DNA of 16,844 nt. It comes from Beroe ovata. Lineage: Eukaryota; Ctenophora; Nuda; Beroida; Beroidae. The translations under genes and the position numbers were made by a program. Under the pieces are notes generated by a model. That model was given only the letters and a program-made list of their open reading frames with translations. It was not told the origin of the DNA and made no database searches. Shown one piece after another: positions 9,090-16,844 of the stretch (position 1 is the stretch's first letter; each line of letters opens with the position of its first letter). Location of the stretch: assembly GCA_946803715.1 (NCBI GenBank), contig CAMPET010000006.1, forward strand, positions 269,286 through 286,129, read 5' to 3'.

Positions 9090-9263
9090 GAAAAAAGGGG
9101 TCACATACACCTAAAATATAATTCTTCTGTGAAATGACACTTATTCGAATTCATGCAAAAATTGACAAAAACATGTGCAATAAACCCCATGAGACTAAAT
9201 GGGATGCAACAAAAGTATCAGCTATCATCATAATATTGGGCATGGATATTCTAAATTATAATA

Positions 9264-9265
9264 TA
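9264..9265. repeat. Left TA target-site duplication
   Basis: A TA dinucleotide directly abuts the left inverted-repeat tip CTAGAAAACC. The same TA abuts the right tip. Confidence 0.7.
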
Positions 9266-9754
9266 CTAGAAAACCCGCCAAGTGAACACCAGGGTCCATG
9301 ACGTTACTTCAGAACGAAAGCTAAACTTGACCTGTGATCAATATCCAACGCACTTTGAACCAATGATTTTATGAAGGAGCACTTGATCACAATTCGGCCA
9401 GTTCTTCGAATAAGCACAGAAAATGGTGCTCGCCCGGTTGTCTGACTATCGTAAATCGTTTCAATTGGGTCAATTTGCGTAGTGTATTGTTATTGAAAAA
9501 ATCATCGTTTTTTACCATGAGTCGAAAAGAATAACTGCAGAGCAGAAACAACAACTGTCAACTCAAAATAAATTTGACTTTTGCTCGAATCACAACCTAC
9601 TTAGTACTTGCACTCATTCCATTATTCCATCAACGAAAACTAAAACGTAAACGTGAAATAGAAGCACGTGACCATGGCAACGCGCACTTTAACTTCAAAA
9701 TCAGCACGTGCATTTAGTGACGAACATAGTCCTGATAAGCATCAATGCTTTTGC

Positions 9755-9900
9755 ACAATCGTCAAAAATGTTGATTGCAGCATGAATCCAGATTCCTGAC
9801 CATAAACCATGTGTGTGCCATGATTCAATGCAAAAAAGAAACAATTTACCCGAGGACTGACCTTAATTGCGTGCGCATTAAACTGCACGTGCAACTCTTG
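9755..9900 (+). repeat. Internal direct repeat of the transposon, copy 1
   Basis: Contains AAATGTTGATTGCAGC, AATCCAGATTC, TGTGTGCCATGATTCAATGC and GCAAAAAAGAAACAATTTACCCGAGG. The same series recurs, diverged, at about 10158-10330. It ends in TGCACGTGCAACTCTTG, an E-box palindrome found again elsewhere in the element. Confidence 0.55.
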
Positions 9901-10157
9901 TTTTCCTTATCAACAGAGAGAGCAACGTAATCAAACCAGTATCATAAGAAATGAGCTATTCCCCGCCTACACACTACTACTTTTTTGCACGTGCAACCTT
10001 CCCACACCTCTCCCTAACAACCATATAGCAACACGGCAAAAATGCACGCCGTGACTCACAGAAATTATAGAGAGAATGGCAAATTATAATTTAACTAGGG
10101 AGCCCGTCAAGTACTCAAGTAGTCACGATAAACTTAAACGCATTACTGACCAACGTA

Positions 10158-10330
10158 TTGTGAAAGATGTTGAACGTATTAGCTTAAATCCAGATTCGAG
10201 ATCAAGAGCGATCACAGCAACAGGTCACTTATATATATAGTGTATGTGCCGTGTGGTAGATGATTCAGTGCAAAGCAGAAACAATATTCGCGAGGTATGA
10301 CTGTCATTGCGCGCGCATCAAAGTGGAAAT
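10158..10330 (+). repeat. Internal direct repeat of the transposon, copy 2
   Basis: Parallel to copy 1: AAAGATGTTGAACG, AATCCAGATTC, TATGTGCCGTGTGG, GATTCAGTGCAAAGCAGAAA and TTCGCGAGGTATGACTG, then CATTGCGCGCGCAT. An insertion relative to copy 1 carries a TATATATA run. Confidence 0.55.
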
Positions 10331-11183
10331 TGAAATTAAGTATTTGAATGAGTAAGCATCAAAACAAAGAAACGACGAAATGACAGTAACACTGTAACAG
10401 TGGCGCGCGCGCATTTTCACTAAATATGCACGTGCAACTCTTACGTCGCGTAGCAACACGCACTAAATTAATCTATCCTATATTGCAAAGTTCTTTTTAA
10501 CGGCAATTTTTCCAACTTCCGACGCCGATTACAAAAAATCTAAGGCCTAATTCAAAAATCCGAAATGATGTTCGACAGCGGAATCGGTTTTTCTACCACT
10601 TTGCAAAAAATCCCGGCTCTCCAACTCTATTTGGTCGAGTTATTTGCGCACGCGCTTAAAGTGCCTTATTCCTTTATACTCCAGGAAATGGAGTTTGCTG
10701 CACATGCTGATTTGATGTTAAAGTGCGCATATCCGTGGACAAGTGCTACTACTGTAAAAGTGAACAGGAGCTCATTTTTCTGATGATGATGCTTTGATAA
10801 CGTTTTAGTTTTCGTTGATGGAATGAATGCAAGTACTAAAGTAGTTTCTGATTTGAGCAATTGTCAAATGTCTCTTGAGTTGTTGCTTCTGCTCTGCAGT
10901 TATTCATTTTGACTCACGTAAAATACAATGTTATTTTCAATAACAATATGCTACGCAAATTGAAACGATAAACAAAAGTCAACCATGTGGCATGTATGCA
11001 CCATTTTCTGTGCCTATTCGAAGGTTTGGGCGATTCGAGACCAAGTGCTTCTACATAGAATCATTATTTCAAATTAGTACATTGGATTTTGATCACAAGT
11101 CATGTTTAGCTGCTGTTCTAAACTAACGTCCTTTTGTTGTTTCTGATGGGTAGTGTATCAGGTCCACTTGGCGGGTTTTCTAG

Positions 11184-11185
11184 TA
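11184..11185. repeat. Right TA target-site duplication
   Basis: TA directly follows the right inverted-repeat tip, matching the left side. Confidence 0.7.
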
Positions 11186-11279
11186 ACATATAAAATTAGT
11201 ATTAAATGAGCATTACCACCACTCAACAATTCCATAGGAAATTGCAATTCTGCAATTAGAGAAATAAGAGAGACATCAC

Positions 11280-12144
11280 CTATTTATCAATGTTTTGTAG
11301 TTGCCTAATTTTACGTTTCTTTGAGTTAAGTATTTCAGTAAACTTGAAAAATAATTCTGATTCCATCTTTGCAGTCTTATCTTTATTCTCTGACAACGCT
11401 ATCTGCAGTTCTGATACCTGCTGCCCTAAGGTTTTGACCTTTAGCTGACTCTCTACTAGTTTGCAATTCAAATCAATGCTATGCTTCATCAACCTGCAAA
11501 ATATAAGTATATTGAAAATATTCCACTTTTAACATTGTTCAGATATAATATTGGTTTCTCAAGTAAGAATTGATGGAGGTGTTAATTGGGCATCATGCCT
11601 TTCATTACTTGTTTGCAAGAGCCACTGACTCTTGGATACCATGATTTTCCTTGCACATGTTGAAAGTTGCCCACTTGATTGTTGAAGATTCATCAATAGC
11701 CAATTTTTGATATAATGAAAGATTGGTGTGATCTTCATTAAGTTTCCAATAGAATTCCCCATCTGAATTATCATCTCTTCTGAGAATTTCAGTATACTCC
11801 TGAATAAAGAGGAGATAATAAGTTTTCAGGTAAGAAGATATGAGCATTTATGGAATTATAAGAAATCTCCTCAGTATCCCCATCAGTCAAACAATAAAAT
11901 CAAACTTCTCCTCAAAAATTGGGATCATAATATACTTTTACAGTAACTCATACATTCAATCTTTGGCATGAACCTGATAAGAGATATTTTGTTGCTGCTT
12001 AACCTTTTCATCAAGAACACCACATAATTTCAAATCACCAATCAGCATCTTTGCCTTAATACATCCATCATTGCAGCATGTCATCATAAAAGGGTCACCA
12101 GCTTTTGATAATCTGAAAACCTCCCAAGACATTTCACTTTGCAT
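11280..12144 (-). CDS. XRCC4: XRCC4 homologue, short; 5' end uncertain
   Basis: Scaffold of non-homologous end joining; in animals it binds DNA ligase IV and XLF. Three exons in consistent phase: 11974-12144, 11609-11799, 11280-11493; 191 residues as modelled (human 336). The head domain starts MSWEVF (family SWE motif), then CCNDGCIKAKMLIGDL, EFYWKL and KWATFNM. A long coiled coil begins near residue 120 (ANKLMKHSIDLNCKL ... VKTLGQQVSELQ) and ends ESELFFKFTEILNSKKRKIR, closely like the human coil segment that contacts the ligase IV linker. TAG follows four to eight residues later, so the phosphorylated C-terminal tail is missing. The start ATG is the first after an in-frame stop, but human XRCC4 has about 25 more residues (first beta strand) before SWE, so an upstream exon probably exists; I could not find it. 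Confidence 0.82.
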
Positions 12145-12289
12145 TAGGTCCAAATGTCATATAGGTATCAGGTGTTGGATTGGTAGAACATAGAACTATG
12201 CCTCAATTGAGCTAATTAATCATTGCCTGTACACAAAGTTGAATATCTTAATCTACTGCAATGTTCCAGCTTGAGCCTTGAAGATATCG
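12145..12289. other. Upstream flank of the XRCC4 homologue
   Basis: AT-rich sequence with stops in all minus-strand frames. No convincing first exon or promoter motif was found. Confidence 0.4.
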
Positions 12290-12640
12290 ATGATACAAAG
12301 GAAAGAGGCACTTATAGGAAAGTGGTTCCACTATACATGGATAACTTGACCAAATGGAGTTGGAGAGCCGAGATTTTTTGCAAGGTGGTAGAAAAATAAA
12401 TTTTGCTGTCAAACATCATTTAGGATTTTTGATTTTGGTCTTAGATTTTTAGTTATTATTACTAAGTTTTGGGAAAATATGCAAAATCAAATACACAGTG
12501 TAGCAGAAATTTGCATTTAAAGTTGTTGCTATGGCGCTATGCGATTAAGGAGTTGCATGTGCAAGTGAATGCGACAGAGGGATGCTTCCTTATTTCTCTG
12601 CTCCTTTGCTTCGATTTAGATGCTCATTCAGCCATTCTAG
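12290..12640 (-). mobile_element. Diverged partial copy of the 9266-11183 element, inverted
   Basis: Read on the minus strand, 12300-12450 matches the interior of the transposon at about 10530-10680: AATGATGTTTGACAGC, TTTTTCTACCACCTTGCAAA and TCGGCTCTCCAACT. Further right, GTTGCTATGGCGC...GAGTTGCATGTGCAA and CTTCGATTTAGATGCTCATTC correspond to 10330-10460 of the element read in reverse. No terminal CTAGAAAACC tip is visible, so it is a relic or a related family. Confidence 0.6.
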
Positions 12641-13020
12641 TAATGTAAAATAGAATAGAATTTTCTGACAGAAGATCAACTCAAATATCAAGTGGCAATC
12701 TCAAAGGTTGACATTGTGCCCCCATCTTTTGCCTGACAATTGTTGTTTTTATCAAAAATAGACCCTTTTGAGAATTTCATTTTATGCGCTCAACCTGGCC
12801 ATGGCGATGCTTATAACCCAGCGAAGCGGCATGGTGCTCCACTGCTCCAGGGCTGCATGACCCAAATACTCCGCACGCTGCGCGTCTTCAGTCTCCGTGG
12901 CTGTTTTATGACTTTTCAGATAGCTGAGTAAATAAAAGCGCAACTAGTTCTTAGATGTTTGATTATTCAATAATCAGCATTTGGGTCGATCAGTCAGATT
13001 ACAAAGTTTCATTTATTTTC
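12641..13020. other. No recognisable gene
   Basis: A short plus-strand frame (12740-12931) and minus-strand frames are unsupported. The part from 12790 to 12920 is less AT-rich and may be further repeat sequence. Confidence 0.4.
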
Positions 13021-13050
13021 CCGTCACCATTGCCGCGGCAATGGTGACGG
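13021..13050. repeat. 30-bp perfect palindrome
   Basis: The half CCGTCACCATTGCCG is followed immediately by its exact reverse complement, with no spacer and no mismatch. Symmetry stops at both ends (C at 13020, A at 13051). Confidence 0.95.
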
Positions 13051-13108
13051 ATGTTATCTGTCCACTGTTTCTTGCGCGCCTTCATTTGTAGGATTTCTCC
13101 CTACCCTT

Positions 13109-13126
13109 AAGATAAGATAAGATAAG
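13109..13126 (+). repeat. (GATAA)n short tandem repeat
   Basis: Three to four AAGAT units are followed by AATTTATGGTATAAACCATC. Short pentamer runs of this kind are common at the 3' ends of retroposons, so 13060-13270 may be a retroelement tail. No coding sequence supports this. Confidence 0.5.
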
Positions 13127-13281
13127 AATTTATGGTATAAACCATCACACATTTCAAGAAAATTTCATCAATACAATCTCAGCCACTGAAAAACGCCACC
13201 TTTCGCAAAGGTGTCCACTACCCATTCTCACTAGGAAAGAATAATACTTTTAATAAATGTTAATTCCTTTTCTTCTAGCTA

Positions 13282-13303
13282 CCTGAGGATGAGCCCTCAG
13301 GTN
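13282..13303. repeat. Hairpin ACCTGAGG / CCTCAGGT
   Basis: Eight-base arms at 13282-13289 and 13296-13303, immediately followed by the ambiguous base N at 13304. Confidence 0.6.
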
Positions 13304-13304
13304 G
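13304..13304. other. Ambiguous base (N)
   Basis: The single undetermined base in the window. It follows a hairpin, where base calling or assembly may have been difficult. Confidence 0.99.
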
Positions 13305-13720
13305 ACAGATGCAGAAAATAATTTTCTGGCGCTCGCCGCTTTATGGCTCGAGCTCACGTCAGCTGGCCAGCTGGGTCTAGTAGATCACATTCAGAGGTTG
13401 TCGGGCGTTGCCAGACCGCTGATGCAGTGATGCAAGCCGCGAAGTTTGAATAAGTTTGCGCCGCGCGCGCGAAATTCTCGACAGGGTCTATCATCGATCG
13501 ACGAATTCAGAGGCAACACTGGCTAGGCAGCTGCACACTTGTCTGGCGATGCTAGACCGCTGATGCAAGCCGCGACAGCCCCTGTCGAGAATTTCATTGT
13601 TGATTCGATTGTGCGTCGCAAATTTGAAATTATTCTTAGCTCAGCTTAGCGTTAGCTGAGCCTGGCCCGTGAGCATCGCCAGGCAACTCTGTGGGTTGCA
13701 ATTGCGGCGTGGTAGGTTAT
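13305..13720. repeat. GC-rich repeat block, probable transposable element fragment
   Basis: Clearly richer in GC and CpG than the rest of the window. It contains a direct repeat (13398-13442 and 13539-13575, both with AGACCGCTGATGC...GCAAGCCGCGA), an exact 16-bp inverted repeat (GAAATTCTCGACAGGG at 13471-13486, complement at 13580-13595), a 14-bp palindrome CAGCTGGCCAGCTG at 13360-13373, and CCGCGCGCGCG. No long open frame. It looks like a repeated non-coding element. Confidence 0.6.
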
Positions 13721-13813
13721 GGGTCACGCAACGTGGTCTGGGAACACTGGGAACAGTCAACAATATACTTCATACTTGAACCCTGCACATTTGCACAACC
13801 CTGTACTGCCTTC

Positions 13814-13841
13814 ACGTGATAATGATAACTCATTATCACGT
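13814..13841. repeat. Hairpin with 12-bp arms
   Basis: ACGTGATAATGA and TCATTATCACGT are separated by a four-base loop (TAAC). It lies in the AT-rich spacer downstream of the Rh gene. Confidence 0.8.
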
Positions 13842-13871
13842 TGATTAAGTTACAATTATCATTCAACATTT

Positions 13872-13922
13872 CATTATTAAGTTGCTAATCATTAAGTTGC
13901 TAATAATTAAGTTGCTAATAAT
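13872..13922 (+). repeat. 15-bp tandem repeat, about three copies
   Basis: Unit ATTAAGTTGCTAATA/C. It generates the leucine/isoleucine run of an overlapping plus-strand open frame (13882-14100), which is therefore not a gene. Confidence 0.85.
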
Positions 13923-14303
13923 TTCATTGCTTCTATTAAGATTACAAAACCTTGCAGCAAACCTTGCTTTCACATTGTTTCTGGTTTCATGCTCACTTGA
14001 CTGGGAATTTGAACTCAACAGTGACTTGATAGTAGGTCAGATACAAGGTTACAAAAACTCCCTCCAATCATTACAAAACTCAAATACTATGGGCGTGTGA
14101 TGGCAATTGTTCCACCTGGAACTGCCCCATGAAGCCACACAATTTCAGGCACAAGCTGGTTCAATTGTCCTCCCTTTCCTAGAATTTAACTGATAACTTG
14201 TTAATAGTGGTATCTGCTAGTAGACCATTTTTAATGTAGCTTATGTAGCTATGGTGCTAAAAGTAGGGAAAATGAAAAGCAAAAGTTTGGAAATGTACTA
14301 TTG

Positions 14304-14338
14304 TAAATGTATACAAATGTATACAAATGTATACAAAT
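14304..14338 (+). repeat. 10-bp tandem repeat, three copies
   Basis: Unit AAATGTATAC repeated three times. The rest of 13923-14786 is AT-rich with no gene seen. Confidence 0.85.
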
Positions 14339-14786
14339 TGGTTAGGAGACAGGAATGAAATGGTTGGAAAATGATCCTTTATGAACGGGGATGGTGGGAA
14401 AGAAATGCTCCCACTATCCCTGTGGTGTCAATGCAACAAAAATAATGCAACGAAGGTTTTCTTCATTCCCTCTTTTTTCCTCTTATGATTCTATCATGCA
14501 TAAGTATTCATGCAAGCAGATGCAGAATGTAAAGAAGTTTTCAAACTGTTTTTGAAAGAATATTTCTAAATTTTCAAGCAACTAGATAACCCTAATACAG
14601 TTAAATTAAAGTGGCACTTAAAATCGGCCTCCTTGAAACACTTTACAGCTTTTCATCTGTGTTGGATAGGACAACGTTTTCTCCCTGCTTTTTGCGTCTG
14701 AGTTGCAGAAAATGTGTATTATTGGAGTGCTACATTGATAAATAAATGAGCCCAATATTGAAGCACTAAATTTACTTTTCTCTGAC

Positions 14787-16801
14787 TCACCGCAATCTGG
14801 GATCATGACCTTTATCAGTAATAATCCAGAAATCATGATCAATGAGCATGTCTGAATGTTCCACAAAGGGACAACAAGGAAGCTTCATCAGAACACCTGT
14901 CAACAAAGTGATTGTAGATTTATGCTGCCCTGATAAAGTGCTATATAGCATTGAATTGTATAGCATTGCTAAGCAAGATGATTTTACCTGTAAGTAGCCC
15001 TCCAATGATGGCAAAAGCAAGTGTGCAAAAAATGGATCCAATTACCATTCCAAATTGTTTATCATAGGGTCTATCATTAATAATGTTCACTGAAAAAGAA
15101 TGAAGTAAAGCCCATTATAAAACACTATTATGTCAATTCTGTTCTATATTACCATTGTGTGGTTACCTGATGCAGTCCACTGTGAATCGTAAGAATAAAG
15201 AAAGTTGAGGTCATTGTCAAGACAAGCCAAAGCAGCAAAGATTGTTCCCAGTATACCAGGGATACCGTGCAACATCTGTACATCTGAATAATGGTTTTGA
15301 TATATATGTTTTGTCATAGTTATAAGATACTGTATGTTAGATTGATTGACACCAAACCTGCACTATCAGCGATGCCAAGACGCCCCAACAAACCACTGTA
15401 AAAGGCATACCCGCATGTGCTAATGACACCCCCTATTCCACCTAGAATTAAAAACGAGCCATCAATAAAGCGTAATATTAGAACAAGGTGGAACAATACA
15501 ATGCTATCTATTAAATGGAGCATCAAACATTGAACCTACCAATAAGGACTGCGATCCAGGGGTCGATTGGAAATGTACTCATCATTCCAATGATAACTCC
15601 TCCAGCAAGTGTTGCATTCTGGATTTCCAGCTGCAAAACAAATGCGATAGAATCAAGTTTGTAGTACCGATTTATGGGTTATCAGATCCAGGTTCAAAAT
15701 CTTACCATTTCCATCTTTCCCCTGTGGGAAAGTGTGGAAGTAGCAAAGGCTGTGACGCAACTAGCGCAGATAGCCAGATAAGTATTCATAATCACTCGTC
15801 CCTGTATTGTGACGTCATTGTAGAAGAGTGCCCCATTGAAACTTGGCCAAAACATCCATAGAACAATTGTTCCAATCATAGCCGCGAGGTTACTGAAAGG
15901 TACATCGTTCTCATATCGTATGGAAACAAATAAAAGGATGCATCTGAACTGTGAGACCACTATTAAGCTCTGTCTTATAACCTGACATAGCCAGAGTCTT
16001 GATGCTCTTCTACTAGCTTTTTAGGTCTTATCCGCATTCCCAGAGACACGGCTATGCCAAAGAAAGCTCCAAATGCGTGCACTACCAGACTTCCACCAGC
16101 ATCCTTCACATGCATTTCCTCTAGAACTGTAGAAACAAATGATAATTGTCGCCAAATCTCACTTCCCTATAGTTATCTGTTATATGATGAGGTACTCTGG
16201 TGAATGGTACTGATACTTAATACTTACCGATGTGCTCGTTGATTGTCATGATGAATGGTTCCACTATACACAGGAGCAGTAACTGGGAAGGAGATACGAA
16301 GCCATAGACTGCCCCAAATGATATAAGAACGGATGCTGTTACGTAACAGGCTGACACCTGTGTAATGAGAGATGCTGAATAGATCTGAGTGAGGTAACTA
16401 TTGCTCTGAGCGTCTCATGATATGAGATATAATCTCACCATTGACGTGATATTGAGCGGTATTTTGACGAAGTCCCCTCTGAACATTGCGTTGACGATAC
16501 TTTTCACAACGTGCACCCAAAGAAAACAAAAAGCAGTGATGAAGAAGTTGAATCCGACTCCACCAAGCGAATAGTATCTCCTGCATTTAACAAGATGAAT
16601 ATAGGAGCAGTGAGAACAATTAATGCAGCTAACAAGAAGGAAAAAGCTCATGCAGGCCCTACCCAAAGACGTATAGGAATCCAAATCCCATTACACACAT
16701 CGCTGCAGCGTCCATGTACATTGGATAAGTCATTATGTTGGAGTTTGCTCCTTGCGGTATCCTCACATATACGAGACTGTCCTTGATTAATGTGTCTTTT
16801 C
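14787..16801 (-). CDS. Rh-family ammonium transporter (Rh glycoprotein type), 5' end outside window
   Basis: Integral membrane channel for NH3/NH4+ (and possibly CO2). Ten exons, all phases consistent: 16663-16801, 16439-16580, 16228-16357, 15982-16126, 15706-15892, 15540-15630, 15358-15441, 15167-15283, 14988-15089, 14787-14896; 414 residues. Only the N-terminal exon(s) with the first membrane helix are missing. Hallmarks are VKDAGGS with the pore aspartate, the first pore histidine in LVVHAFGAFFG, the gating phenylalanine in WPSFNGA, EIQNATLAGG, and the second pore histidine in MLHGIPGILG. These are animal Rh rather than plant or bacterial Amt features. The last helix (LAFAIIGGLLTG) is followed by a short cytosolic tail ending DPRLR, where vertebrate RhCG has a longer one. 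The paralogue (RhAG/B/C type) cannot be assigned. The intron before the first visible exon contains (CA)n. Confidence 0.96.
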
Positions 16802-16813
16802 CTGAAGAAACGC

Positions 16814-16814
<1 letters not shown>

Positions 16815-16844
<30 letters not shown>
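16815..16844. repeat. (TG)n microsatellite at right edge
   Basis: GTGTGAG followed by an uninterrupted TG run to the window end. It lies in an intron of the Rh gene, 13 bp or more upstream of the acceptor at 16802. Confidence 0.95.

Larger units (their letters stand above)
9266..11183. mobile_element. Non-autonomous DNA transposon with long terminal inverted repeats, TA-flanked
   Basis: The two ends are perfect 19-bp inverted repeats (CTAGAAAACCCGCCAAGTG at 9266-9284 and its complement at 11165-11183), flanked by TA on both sides as expected for the Tc1/mariner superfamily. Beyond the tips the inverted similarity continues through arms of about 450-485 bp (9266-9712 and 10699-11183), by eye roughly three quarters identical with small gaps. 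Shared landmarks are GATCAA...ATCCAA, GCACAGAAAATGGTGC, TTGTTATTGAAAA, AATAACTGCAGAGCAGAA and CAACGAAAACTAAAACG. The centre holds two diverged direct repeats. No frame encodes a transposase, so it is a foldback-like, MITE-type element moved in trans. It fills nearly all the space between the XRCC4 and TRMT2A homologues, starting 177 bp upstream of the TRMT2A ATG and ending 97 bp from the XRCC4 stop. Confidence 0.85.

Noticed and set aside
7365-9110. Longer TRMT2A frame starting at 9110
   Set aside because: That codon is GTG lying directly after a splice acceptor; the first ATG is at 9089.
10565-10783. 72-codon plus-strand frame inside the transposon
   Set aside because: Lies across the inverted-repeat arm boundary, has no transposase motif, and the diverged copy at 12290-12640 does not preserve it.
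13872-13922. Possible CRISPR-like array
   Set aside because: A simple three-copy tandem repeat without spacers, in a eukaryotic genome.
13882-14100. 72-codon plus-strand frame beginning with Leu/Ile repeats
   Set aside because: The N-terminal part is translation of a 15-bp tandem repeat and the remainder has no recognisable features.
14618-14866. Alternative last exon for the Rh gene in another frame
   Set aside because: The frame of exon 14787-14896 runs to its own TGA with a plausible short tail. Splicing at AAAG/GTCATG would be needed and nothing supports it.

Overview
The window looks like nuclear DNA of an early-branching animal, most likely a demosponge of the Amphimedon type. The reasons are: AT-rich sequence; genes split by short GT-AG introns (mostly about 60-180 bp); intergenic gaps of only 200-310 bp; and a set of clearly animal genes (animal-type phosphomevalonate kinase, ANKLE2, XRCC4, TRMT2A and an Rh-family ammonium channel). 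Species assignment is inference. Both window edges are (TG)n microsatellite, and there is one ambiguous base at 13304.

Every gene I can support lies on the minus strand, so it reads right to left. From the right edge: an Rh-type ammonium transporter lacking only its first exon(s) (14787-16801, ten exons, every splice phase consistent); about 2.6 kb of repeat-rich DNA without a convincing gene (12145-14786), including a 30-bp perfect palindrome and a GC-rich repeat block; a short XRCC4 homologue (11280-12144); a 1,918-bp non-autonomous DNA transposon with very long inverted repeats and TA target duplications (9266-11183); TRMT2A (7365-9089); PMVK (6593-7165); ANKLE2 (3284-6323, ten exons); an unrecognised protein with a C-terminal membrane anchor (2413-3003); a small unrecognised multi-exon gene (about 1050-2103); and the first part of another unrecognised gene running off the left edge (24 to about 990).

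TRMT2A, PMVK, ANKLE2, the membrane-anchored protein and the gene after it form a tight co-directional run. In four of them a splice-acceptor-like site lies 4-21 nt before the start codon although the previous stop codon is only 200-280 bp away. That is the layout expected of polycistronic units resolved by trans-splicing, or of a set of very short 5' UTR introns. It is the observation I would test first.

The proteins belong to different pathways: tRNA U54 methylation (TRMT2A), mevalonate/sterol precursor synthesis (PMVK), nuclear-envelope reassembly after mitosis (ANKLE2), DNA end joining (XRCC4) and ammonia transport (Rh). The only possible functional pairing is ANKLE2, which here lacks its usual N-terminal membrane anchor and LEM domain, next to a small membrane-anchored protein. 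This is speculative. No RNA genes and no CRISPR were seen.
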